DNA from: Topomyia yanbarensis
Lineage: Eukaryota > Arthropoda > Insecta > Diptera > Culicidae
Assembly: GCF_030247195.1 (NCBI RefSeq)
Contig: NC_080671.1
Coordinates: forward strand, 203,526,897 to 203,590,896
Length of the DNA stretch: 64,000 nt
Direction of reading: 5' to 3'
Each line of letters starts with the position of its first letter. Position 1 is the stretch's first letter. Under the pieces are notes generated by a model. It ran no database searches and was not told the origin of the DNA. It saw only the letters and a program-made list of their open reading frames with translations. Of the stretch, positions 28,915-39,301 are shown piece by piece. The position numbers and the translations under genes are program-made.

Positions 28915-29305
28915 ACACACCAAAAAATTATGAAATTTAAATTTAAACGACATGTAAATCAATATGAATGTAAACATACGGAGGTTGAATCAAAAATTTG
29001 ATTGAAAATTACGTTAAAAGCAATTGGAGCATCAAACAGCATACAATTTCACACTTTCATTCGTGTAATATTACATGTCATTCATTTTACAGCAGTATTC
29101 GAGTAAAAATAAATTGAAGTGCATTGGTTTTCCGTTTAAAGAAACTGTAATTTTCAATCCACGTGTAAAATTATAATAAAATTCGTTGAAGAAAGCACGA
29201 CAAGTCGTGTGTATTTGTGGTGGAACTTAATTTTACATTTATATTCATGCTCCAAATATGTGCATGAAATTAAACTTAAAATTACAAAATATTTTTTTCT
29301 GTGTA
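28915..29305. mobile_element. MITE with ACACC/ACACAGAAAAAA ends, ~390 bp
   Basis: The left end ACACCAAAAAATTATGAAAT and the inverted right end ACACAGAAAAAAATATTTTG continue as AATTTAAATTTAA and AATTTTAAGTTTAA. The TIRs are about 35 bp and imperfect. The interior is AT-rich and non-coding. It truncates the SINE to its right. Confidence 0.6.
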
Positions 29306-29425
29306 GCCTTGTACGCAGCTCACCTGCGTTCGATTTCCAACCCCGCACATAGGGTTAGAGATTTTTCCAAAAAGAGATTTCTCTAACCCGAAGAGAGGCG
29401 GAATGACTTTAAGGTTAAAATAACC
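29306..29425 (+). mobile_element. tRNA-derived SINE, 3' part
   Basis: A pol III B-box-like GTTCGATTTCC (about 29328) follows CTCACCTGC, then the body CCGCACATAGGGTTAGAG and a TCTCTAACCC inverted segment, ending near ACTTTAAGGTTAAA. This matches my memory of a widespread culicine tRNA-SINE tail. The A box and head have been lost to the adjoining MITE. The family name is not certain. Confidence 0.6.
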
Positions 29426-29574
29426 ATGTTCGATTTCAAGTTAGTTAGACATCTAATTATTTTTAAAAACTATAATAAACAATTAACAAAAATCCATCAT
29501 CATCATAGCGAATATAATAACTTAGTGTGACTACATGCAAATAATAGAAGAGAAAAAAATACAATCATAGTTAT

Positions 29575-30960
29575 TCAAATAACACCAAAATATAAAAATT
29601 CAAAAAATCTGTCTACAAAGCAGATGACATGAAAGCAATCCTGTATCACTTTTGCGTTGACATTATCGATACCAGCCGATTTTCCCAAAGAAAAACAAAT
29701 ATCCTTCAACTGTTCAAAAGTGATTGAGTGAAATCCGTCAAATCTACAGTTAATATTAATCGGCTGTGTTATTTCCACAGGTTCACTGACCAGCTCAATA
29801 CTTTGATTGATCAGTTGGACACTGTTAACGAAATAACTGTTCAATTTTTCAGCTATTCTTTGTTCAGATTGTTGTTCTACCCCGTTAAAAGTTATGGACT
29901 GCGAGGAACTACGTTTAGGTTTCATTAAGTTCTTTAGGATTTTCCATAACTCTTTGCTGTTGTTTTGATGTTGATCGATCTTCCTTTGAATATATTCACA
30001 TTTGGTCTTCTTCAAGGCCCGTGAATAAATATTTCGCGCGTGCGTGTACCCATTCCAAAGACGTTCACTATTAGTTGTGCAAAATTTCTTGTACTTTTTA
30101 TCCCTTTTACGTTTAAGGCACAAAAGATCTAAAGAGTACAAACTTTTGAGAAACTAAACTATTTGTACACTCTTTTAACTCGTTAGTTAGAACAGCTGCC
30201 TTGTTATCCAAATTTCCATTCAATTCCGTAAAATCTATGCTTCTCGAAACCAGTTGAGACATAGCTTGTTTCGAATATCTTTTCCAGCTCTTGATTTTAA
30301 CTTTATCCTCTTCACGGTTAGGTTCATTCTCCAGCAACATTGAAATCGTCTCATGGTCTGAAATTTTACAATCGGCCTCTCCATACGAATGAACCCCGTC
30401 AAAATTGGAATACACGTGATCTATCAATGTTCTACTGTGTCTGGAAATTCTTGTAAACTCACTAACCGTTTGCTTGAAATTGAAAAACTCTGCCAACTGC
30501 TTCAACTGATTCAAATTTTGATCTTTGAGCCAATCAATATTGAAATCGCCCGAAATTACATTAAGTTTACTTAAGTCAACGAAATTCTCCCACCAGTTTT
30601 CTAAAATTTCTAAAAACCGTCGATCGCTTGAGCTAGGAGAATGGCATACTACTGCATAATTTCCTATCTGCATGCCTCTTTCAACTGATATACCCAAGAA
30701 CCAATTATTATCAACTGATTCGTTTAACCGAACGTTGAATTTAATCGATTTTTTTGGCGTAAATAGCAACTCCACCAGTGTGTCTGGAACGAGATAGGCA
30801 AAAAGCAACTTTATAACCCGGAATGCTATACTGATAAAATGCATCAGCATCAACAATATGTGTTTCTTATATTAAAACTAACAATGGACGTTTGTTTTCT
30901 ACAAGTTGTCGCATTGCGGCAAAGTTTGTAGATAACCCAGCTATATTTGAATACAATGTT
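29575..30960 (-). pseudogene. CR1-like non-LTR ORF2: endonuclease plus linker, RT missing
   Basis: Minus strand. An AP-type endonuclease can be followed from about 30960: TNFAAMRQLVENKRPLLV, then ETHI (a catalytic Glu context) preceded by an in-frame TAA, then SRSRHTGGVAIYA, ISGDFNIDW (Asp/Asn catalytic pair), RTLIDHVYSN and CKISDHETI (terminal SDH motif). A post-endonuclease linker follows, ending SAGIDNVNAKVIQDCF near 29640. Breaks: one nonsense codon, a frameshift in the A-run near 30750 and another near 30135. Sequence homology ends near 29575, before the RT core. Because non-LTR copies are usually truncated at the 5' end, loss of the 3' part implies a later deletion. Confidence 0.75.
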
Positions 30961-30979
30961 TCAGACAACCTCTCGTTTG

Positions 30980-31580
30980 TTAGTTGCTATTCACTTGACA
31001 AAACGTTGCTTTTTTCAATTCTAGCAGTCTCCGATATACTGTACATTGCTTACTAAATGCCGCATGGTATAAACTCATGTTACGTTCATTATTCTTTTTA
31101 ATACAATTCACGCATTTAAAATCAGTTGACGAGCATTCATTCAATTTCACGCTTAACATTTTCTTTAAAACAACTTTTCAAATCTTCCAACTTTTTGGCA
31201 ACACTGTTTTCCAAACTAGTCAATTTACTCTCGAGAGAGTTGTTGAAAGACCTGATCAGTTTTTCTGTTCCGTTCTCTACTGCGGTGTTTATCTGTGCAT
31301 CGATGTTTTTTCGGGCATCAGTGAGAGATTCAGAAATGGAAGCGAATTGTTCCATCTTCTTATCCAACTCAATGATTATCGAACTGACATCCTGCACACC
31401 AGAAGGCTGGCCTGATAAACATCTCGCACACTTGTAGCAAAGACTTGCATTATCAGCCACCCAATTTACCATAGCCTTTGTTAACCTGGAACATTTTTGA
31501 TGGTATTTATCGCTGCAAAAAAGGCATAGTAAAAGACCTTCGGCGAGACTCACCGTGCCCGTACACTTTGCACACAGGCC
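30980..31580 (-). pseudogene. CR1-like ORF1: PHD-like finger, coiled coil, zinc-knuckle-like tail
   Basis: Minus strand. The frame opens after a stop near 31582 with CAKC, then CLFCSDKYHQKC and CYKCARC, giving a C-C-C-C-H-C-C-C pattern like a PHD finger. A charged heptad-rich stretch follows (IIIELDKKMEQFASI to KKLEDLKSCFKENV), a likely coiled coil. The frame then breaks near 31137 and resumes in another frame with CVNCIKKN and a His/Cys segment (YHAAFSKQC), ending TAA at 30980-30982. Nucleic-acid-binding ORF1 proteins of this build occur in CR1-group elements. No ATG is seen before the finger, so the start is lost. It lies just upstream of the broken ORF2. Confidence 0.65.
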
Positions 31581-31599
31581 TCAAATTATAGGCAAATTA

Positions 31600-32637
31600 A
31601 ACAACAGCTGGAGAAGCGGGACAAAAACAAAAAAATATATCACTGCGTCACCTCGCTGCTGGGAAAGTTACAAAGCCAGCCGATGCAGCGAAATGAAATC
31701 CGAAAATCACAGAACAATAATAGTCTGTATGACTACACACTATACTTATCTGAATGATATTTCGATTAGCGATTAGCGCCCACAAAGTTTTCAACGAAAA
31801 GCAAAGTATTTCTCACAAATTTAAGCGATAGCTTCCTGCACTATGTACACACAAGTTACCATATTCACTTTCACAAAAGCAATGGTACCCTTACGAAGTT
31901 GAAAAATCGTCTTCGTATGTTTTTAGTGTACGAGTATTTCAACTTAATAAAATTAAAAGATTGATTAAAATCACAATTAAACTTTAAACTCATGACAATA
32001 CTATTTGCAAATTCCCACCAAGTTTGAAAAGCTTCAAACATTTAGCATTGCAGTCATCAGTTGAAACATTGATTGTTGTAAAAACTCAGTTGTCCTTCTG
32101 TAATGCTACCTAGATCGGTTGGAGCAAAGAAAGCGTTGTGTGAAGATGAAATTAAAGGCATGTTAGTCATCGTTCTTTTGCCGCGTTATCTGTCACTAAA
32201 GAATAAAATGACGCACAATTATAGGATGGTGTGACTGAAATAGAAGATCCTTGTATAGGCATAAAAGTTGTATTTCTATTTTGAACCATTTGTACACGCT
32301 TAAACATGTTTTATTAAAAACTACCTCATGAAGCAGGTAATTTTTTTTGTTTGATGCTTTTGATGCTTTGTACAAGAATTTTCATATTTTTTCCAGAATA
32401 GGACATGCCCAGAAATTGGAATTCAAATGACAATTTTTAGTGCCGTGTCCAAAGCCTTGGTATCTACGACAGATTCTGAATAGTGCCCCCAAATCGCCTA
32501 AAATGTTCCTGCTTTCCCCGTACGTGAAACAAAAAACGCGCCTTCTGCAATACTTTCAAATTATTTACCTAGTACGGTTAGAATTAATTAAATAAATCTC
32601 CAGGATAATTCCAGGGCGTGCTGGCGCATTAGTGCCA
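31600..32637. other. Unassigned AT-rich DNA
   Basis: No gene or repeat relationship was recognised between the CR1-like element and the minus-strand frame at 32.6 kb. Confidence 0.4.
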
Positions 32638-33190
32638 TTAGCCTTTCTCTTCATAGGAATAGCTTGTAAAGGAGTAAAGCCAAGTATTTTTTAATTCGTT
32701 GAATATTTCGTCTAAACATTGTCCTAACGGTAACCCTTTCCAAACATCTTTGAATGGTCTATCCGTCTTGAAATTATGTGAATAAAATTTATATAACCTC
32801 TTCGTCATATACAGAAGCAGACGTTTGTGATCAATTAATCCATCTGCTGTAACTTGATATTGCCATTTTCGTAGAACCTGAAAAGAAGCTTTTGCATCCG
32901 AAAGGAATGATGAAAGCTCAGTTCGAAAGGCTATGAAGTCGGAGATCATCACTGTTATTGGCGGAGGAGATTGGTGTTTCTTCTCAATGGCATTCAGCAT
33001 AATGCATGGAAATTTACAAATGTTCTCGGTATCACATTCGGATAAAACTTCGAATCAGTTGCTATAAGCAATTGAATTTTTAGGTGAAGAAGTGTTGTGA
33101 CAGGATAGACCGAAGGTTCAAGTACATCGTCTTCATTCTTGTGATAGTTGAGGGTCTCCTGGATTCGTTGGAAAATCAAAGCAATATTGG
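32638..33190 (-). pseudogene. Broken protein-coding fragment, family not recognised
   Basis: Two minus-strand frames abut. One (33179 down to about 33050) reads LNYHKNEDDVLEPSVYPV; the other (about 33045 down to 32638) reads CKFPCIMLNAIEKKHQ, then ISDFIAFRTELSSFLS, QVLRKWQYQV and LLLYMTKRLYKFYSHNF, ending TAG at 32638-32640. They join sensibly only through one frameshift near 33045. Composition is protein-like (mixed charged and hydrophobic residues, no simple repeats) and unlike the surrounding AT-rich noise. I do not recognise a domain. It could be an exon or pseudogene of a host gene, or an old integrated viral or transposon protein. No start codon or splice sites can be fixed. Confidence 0.4.
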
Positions 33191-33235
33191 AGAATTATTC
33201 GCGGAAAAATGAAAAGCCATATGAACTTCTACTTT

Positions 33236-33531
33236 TTGTCTTTCTCATATAGATGCAATTGCAATTGCTCCAAAAACCGACTTTCTAACCGAGGCCCGCA
33301 GGGCCGAGTGCCATATACTATTCGACTCAGTTCGTCGAGATCGGAAAATGTCTGTGTGTATGTATGTGTGTATGTATGTACGTGTGTATGTGCAGACATG
33401 TTAACAAAATATCCACATCGGTTTCTCGGAGATGGCTGAACCGATTTTCACAAACTTAGTCCAAAATGAAAGGTACAACGTTACCATCGGCTGCTATTGA
33501 ATTTCATTCTGATCCGACATCTGGTTCCTGA
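33236..33531 (+). repeat. Family A, copy B (5' part)
   Basis: TTTCTCATATAGATGCAATT, CGAGGCCCGCAGGGCCGAG, ATTCGACTCAGTTCGTCGAG, a TGTATG tract, then CGGTTTCTCGGAGATGGCTG follow the copy-1 order. It is interrupted by a foldback MITE after TGGTTCCTGA. Confidence 0.75.
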
Positions 33532-34062
33532 GAAAATAAAAGTCGCAAGTACAGGGGCGACATTAAGGAACCATTTCGAATCGACTTTTTCATGCAAGCT
33601 TGCATACAAAAATCCTTTCGTTTCGAGGTGCATAATGTCACCCCAGAACATGCTTCGTAAAACCCGTTTGAAATATATTAGAATATAAATACCGGATATA
33701 AACTTCAAGCATAAAAATCGGACTGGGCCATTCCTTTGAAAGGATCGGATAAAAAAAACTTCAGTAAAAAAACCGGATAAAAATATATCCGATTCTTACA
33801 AAGTAGTTTTTATTAGCTGTCTTTTAATCTGGAACATCAAGATATACGGATGCTCCTACGAGCGATTTATTTATTTTTAAACGATTTTCATACTGGAGGT
33901 TCATCCTTGTCGAGTTTTACGGGTGAAAACTTTTTAAGCGATTCTTATACTGAAGGATTTCTGTCCGATTTTTAAGCTTGAAGTTTATTTCCGATTTTAA
34001 TATTCTAATATGTTCGAAACGAGTTTTGCGAAGCATATTCTATCCTTGCGACTTTTATTTTC
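33532..34062. mobile_element. 531-bp foldback MITE inside family A
   Basis: There is a perfect 18-bp TIR: GAAAATAAAAGTCGCAAG at 33532-33549 and its inverse at 34045-34062. Mirrored similarity continues inward (GAACATGCTTCGTAAAAC against GTTTTGCGAAGCATATTC; AAACTTCAAGC against GCTTGAAGTTT). The left arm carries about 100 extra bases. The centre has degenerate GGATAAAAA/ATCGG repeats. Confidence 0.75.
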
Positions 34063-34960
34063 GGTCGCTCGATTTGTCCACATCGGTTTCTCGGTATTTT
34101 CTGAACCGATTATCACAAACTTAGTCTTAAATGAAAGGTACAACGTTGCCATCGGCTGCTATTGAATTTTGTGTGGGTTCGACTTCTAGTTCCTGAATTA
34201 CAGGATGATCAGTACGATCACGCAGAAAATCCCGATTTCAACGGATACTGCGATGAATGTATAAAGGTGAATTTTTTTTCAAACATGTGACCACAACTGC
34301 TTCGTTTTGTAGTACTAGGTCACTAACAGTCATTCAAAGTCTCTTTGGCCACATTGGCCACCATCGACGGATCCGGAAACCCAGGCGGAAGTATCCAAAC
34401 ATATAATATTAATTACATCGGTTTTTTGGAGATGGCTAGATCGTTTGGACCAAACTTGAATGAAAGCTTTTACTACCTCGTATACTGCTATTTAATTTGA
34501 TTCTGATCCGACTTACGGTTCCATTGCTGCGTAAGTAGTAAGTGTAATTTTATGTCATTGCGCATGTAATGTATACGTTGCATGTAAAATTAAACGGAGG
34601 ACGGTTATATTTCGTCATTTCGTGAATTACGGTTTGTTAAATTCTGTCATGCTTGCAATTACGTCAACGACAAAATTCATATTTTTGGTGTGCACCTACG
34701 ACGGTTCCTGAGTTCATAGAAGTAGGAACTGAATAGGAAAATTTAAAAATCGAATTTATATTTTTGATGTCAAATGTCTTTAAAATGCATGAAACGTCGA
34801 AATTTGATGAAATCTCGAATAAAATTGACAAAGATTGATTTTTTTTGTATTTTGGAAAATTTTTGCATTTGCCTTTCTCATGTCGAAAGGTTAAGCAATC
34901 ACTCTGGAAATCGTCAAGCTAATTTTCTTTCGACTGACATAGAATTTATGGATTTTACAG
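34063..34960 (+). repeat. Family A, copy B (3' part) with a small insertion
   Basis: It resumes at CACATCGGTTTCTCGG, then CTGATTGAAT-type blocks, GCCACATTGGCCACCATCGA, and a second unit GAGATGGCTAGATCG. About 34515-34692 is extra sequence ending TATTTTTGGTGTGC, probably a MITE. The family tail AAAATGCATGAAACGTCGAA (about 34780) is followed by TGCCTTTCTCATGTCGAAAG, which in other copies starts the next unit. Confidence 0.65.
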
Positions 34961-35039
34961 GAGCGTAGCTAGGGAAGTAAGGAGGATATCAGGTCCGTGG
35001 CTGGCGAACGTGTGCAGGTGCAAAGTGTATTAAGATTGT

Positions 35040-35165
35040 ATGTGGCCATCCATATACCACGTGGACCATTTGTGTGGGGGGGGGGGGGTTATGGGGTACG
35101 AAAAAGTCCACGCTTGTCCATGGAGAGGGGGGGGTATAGAAATAGTCCACGTGGACTAAGACTTA
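35040..35165. mobile_element. Small G-run MITE with CCACGTGGAC ends
   Basis: CCATATACCACGTGGACC on the left is mirrored by GTCCACGTGGACTAAGAC on the right. Two G-runs (12 and 8 bases) lie between them with GTCCACG motifs. The sequence is short and non-coding. Confidence 0.5.
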
Positions 35166-35524
35166 TATTCAAATCAGAATTTTAAATAAAGTTGTTGATT
35201 TTACAATTTAAGTTCATAGTTTACTTAAATGTTAAAAGTGTCTTTTAGGCATACAATTTTTAATGTTTGGATATTTTATAATATTCTCAGAAAACCTACA
35301 AAGTTTGAACTGTTTTTTGATTCGATTCTTCAGGTTACAGCAAGTATCAAAACAGTCCAACACAAAACGAATACCTGAAATCGGAAACCCTGTTTATGAT
35401 ATGGATGTGGATTAAAACAGGTTTATTTTTTGTTCATTATTTATCGATAATTAGAAAATTATTTTTTTTTCGAAAATTTAAAATAGTTGGAACCGCGGCG
35501 GATTTCTTGAAACCATGTTTTACA

Positions 35525-36230
35525 TTTCTTATAAAAGAAATGTATAGAATTCGCTTAAACTTTAAAGAATTTTTCCGAGGCACGGAGGGCCAAGTCTTAT
35601 ATAGCAATCGACTCGGCTCGACGATTTGGGACAATGTCTGTGTGTGTGCGTGTGTGTATGTGACGGACAAATTCTCATTCGTGTTTCTCAGCAATGACTG
35701 AACCGATCTTATCCAAACCAAATTTAAATGAAACAACTATCAGCCAGACAGAACGCTATGAATTTGTTTTGGATTCTGATGTTTGGTTTCCAAGATATGA
35801 ATGTTTGAATGTGTAAAAATGGCGCTTTTCACAGTTTCTTTCAAATTATTCAAATTAAATGGCAACATAGATTAACACTTTATATATTTTTAAATAGCTT
35901 ATACGAATACATTTCAAACGAGCTATAGATTGTTGAAATAGGACTATTATTAAAAGAGATATTTAATATTTAACATTTAAGAGTGAAAGATTTTTATAAT
36001 TTCCCATTGCCAGAAATATGAAATAAACATGTAATCTATTATTAATTTTAGGTCAATGTTATCTTCGGAGAATTTAATGGAGGCAATATGCCCTTTCTTT
36101 TGGTATTGTGCATTTACTGATTAATCCCCCTACGAAATGAATAACTAGAAGCAACGGCGTAGCTAAGAGGAGGCTTTGAGGTTTAACACCATAGCGCCCC
36201 CCCCCCCCATTTTAAAAAAAAATATTGGAT
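35525..36230 (+). repeat. Family A second-subfamily copy, partly inside a tandem duplication
   Basis: The order TTTCTTATAAAAGAAATGTA, CCGAGGCACGGAGGGCCAAG, CAATCGACTCGGCTCGACGA, TG tract, ATGACTGAACCGATC, ACGAGCTATAGATTGTTGAA matches 15.75-16.2 kb. From 35591 onward everything is repeated at 39302. The poly-C run near 36197 is 12 C here and 19 C in the second copy. Confidence 0.75.
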
Positions 36231-39200
36231 TGAAGTTAAAAAATTATTGATGCTGACTGATTTAATTCAATACTACAATAAGAACTATCTGATCCGTACA
36301 TTTATAACCTGTTGTTGTAAACATCATGAGAACTTTTGAAAAATTGTCGGAATGGGATCCTGATATGTAACTGATCTATTGGTCTTGATTTCACAGTTGT
36401 CTAATAACATCAATATCAAATACCTGCCTGAAAAAATTTCAAATAGAAAATTCCAGAGTTCAGAAATCAATCATAATCTTCAGATTTCGTTTCATATTGA
36501 ACTCGCTTTTGAAGAGATGTATTGTAATAAGGGTCTTTATTTAATAGGAAGCGAAGTTGGAATTGACTTAATGTCTATGAAAGGGACGATCCATAAATGA
36601 CGTAGCATTTTTTGAGTGATTTTTAACACCTCCCTCCCCTATCGTAGCATTTCGTCACAAACCTCTAAATACCCCCTGGTAATTACGTAGCTTGACCCCT
36701 TCTCCCCTTGTCCACGAAAAATATAAAAAATAATAAAAAACGATGTTAGTTCTTCCCCTTTAACCTTTGCGTCCCCGTGATAATTTTCACTTATCAATTT
36801 AGGTGCTCAATTCGCTCTTGTTTTAACAATTGTCAACGGATTTCAATCAAACCACTTGCAAACGATCGGGAATTCATTCAAGTTTCTTAGGCTGTATATG
36901 TTGGCCAGGTCAGAAAACCGGTTCCGGATTTATACGGAAATTCCGTGTGGTCTGTCCGAGGGTCATTTTAGTTATTTTCTTCAACTTTTCAACGTCTAGC
37001 TATAAATCTGGTATTATTATGGCCCGTACATGATCAAAACTTGTATACAAACCCTTTGAAGTCATTTTGGGATGGTATTGGCCACATCCTGGCGTCCTGG
37101 AACCGGTTCCGGGGGACCCAGTAAATCCAAAATGCGCTATCTTTACCAAAAGGCATATCAAATATTACAAGATTTCATGAAAAATACACAACGATGCAAA
37201 TTGCATGCTCATAGACTATTCCTGGACCCTTTCGAAAGCATCCGAGACATCCAAGAACCGATTCCGAGAGATTTCCTGGAACGGAATTCCGGAAACAGCT
37301 AGCCTTATCTATGAAAAAATTGAGAAAAAACATACCTGTCATGCGGCACATCAAATTATATCACCGTGATGATGTATGAACAATGTAATCTTGTTTTAGG
37401 TCATCTAGACATACGGGGACACTTTACGACCGCATCCGGATGTTCCGGAATCCGGTTCCTCGGACCAAACATTTTTGGTGAATATGCCTGTCATGCGGCA
37501 CATCAAATTACATCAGTTTGATGATGTATGCACTTAGCGATAACGTTGTATGTCATCCGGCCACAAGGGGACACTTTTCGACCGGTTTCGGATGTTCCGG
37601 AATCCGGTTCTTCGGACCAAACATTTTTGGCGAATATGCCTGTCATGCGGCACATCAAATTACACCAGTTTGATGATCTATGAACATTGCGATCACGTTG
37701 TTTGTCATCCGGTCACTAGGGGACACTTTACGACCGGTTCCGGATGTTCCGGAATCCGGTTCTTTGGACCAAACATTTTTGGCGAATATGCCTGTCATGC
37801 GGCACATCAAATTACACCAGTTTGATGATCTATGGTCATTGCGATCATGTTGTTTGTCATCCGGCCACAAGGACGTTCCGGAATCCGGTTCTTCGGACCA
37901 AACATTTTTGGCGAATATGCCTGTCATGCGGCACATCAAATTACACCACTTTGATGATCTATGAACATTGCGATCACGTTGTTTGTCATCCGGCCACAAG
38001 GGGACACTTTACGACCGGTTCCGAATGTTCCGGAATCCGGTTCCTCGGACCAAACATTTTTGGTGAATATGCCTGTCATGCGGCTCATCAAATTACATCA
38101 GTTTGATGATGTATGCACTTAGCGATAACGTTGTATGTCATCTGGCCACAAGGGGACACTTTACGACAGGTTCCGAATGTTCCGGAATCAGGTTCTTCGG
38201 ACCATACATTTTTGGTGAATACGCCTGTCATGCGGCACATCAAATTACATCAGTTTGATGATTTATGAACATTGCGATCACGTTGTATGTCATCTGGCCA
38301 CAAGGCTGCGACATTTTATAACTGGTTCCGGTTATTCCGTGGTCCGGTTCTTTGGACCAAATATTTTTGGTGAATATACCTGTCATGCGGCACATCAAAT
38401 TACATCAGTTTGATGATGTATGCACTTAGCGATAACGTTGTATGTCATCTGGCCACAAGGGGACACTTTACGACAGGTTCCGAATGTTCCGGAATCCGGT
38501 TCTTCGGACCATACATTTTTGGTGAATACGCCTGTCATGCGGCACATCAAATTACATCAGTTTGATGATTTATGAACATTGCGATCACGTTGTATGTCAT
38601 CTGGCCACAAGGCTGCGACATTTTATGACCGGTTCCGGTTATTCCGTGGTCCGGTTCTTTGGACCAAATATTTTTGGTGAATATACCTGTCATGCGGCAC
38701 ATCAAATTACATCAGTTTGATGATGTATGCACTTAGCGATAACGTTGTATGTCATCTGGCCACAAGGGGACACTTTACGACAGGTTCCGAATGTTCCGGA
38801 ATCCGGTTCTTCGGACCATACATTTTTGGTGAATACGCCTGTCATGCGGCACATCAAATTACATCAGTTTGATGATTTATGCACATTGCGATCACGTTGT
38901 ATGTCATCTGGCCACAAGGCTGCGACATTTTATGACCGGTTCTGGTTATTCCGTGGTCCGGTTCTTTGGACCAAATATTTTTGGTGAATATACCTGTCAT
39001 GCGGCACATCAAATTACATCAGCTTGATGATATATGAGAAATACAATCACGATTTAGCTCATCTGGGCACACGAGTATACATTTCGACCGGTTCCGGTTA
39101 TTTCAGAATCTGGTTCAGCGGATAAAACATTTTTGGTGAATATGTTGGATATGAGGTGCATCAAATAACATCAGCTTGATATGCAGAACATTAGTTTGGT

Positions 39201-39301
39201 TTTATTATTTCAAAAACACACTGATTTTTCTTGTAGTTAGTTGCGAAAATTGGTGAACTGATGACTTAAAAAAAGTTTCTCACTAGTGCTACTGGTTGTA
39301 A
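35591..39301 (+). repeat. 3.7-kb tandem duplication, copy 1
   Basis: The unit begins CAAGTCTTATATAGC and ends TACTGGTTGTAACA. It contains the left flank of the foldback element, its left TIR, left arm and a 152-bp satellite array. The non-satellite part looks identical to copy 2 apart from the poly-C run, so the duplication is recent or an assembly duplicate. Confidence 0.9.
37315..39200 (+). repeat. 152-bp satellite array 1 (about 12 units)
   Basis: Unit landmarks in order: TGCCTGTCATGCGGCACATC, AAATTACA(C/T)CAGTTTGATG, GCGATCACGTTGT, GTCATCCGGCCACAAGGGGA, GACCGGTTCCGGATGTTCCG, GAATCCGGTTCTTCGGACCA. Two unit types alternate at 38.1-39.0 kb (a TTCCGGAATCCGG type and a TTATTCCGTGGTCCGG type), giving a 304-bp higher-order period. 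Unit length is not a multiple of three, so long frames across it are not genes. Confidence 0.95.

Noticed and set aside
36197..36208. Poly-C run length difference (12 versus 19 C) as a functional difference between duplicates
   Set aside because: Homopolymer length is prone to slippage and sequencing error.
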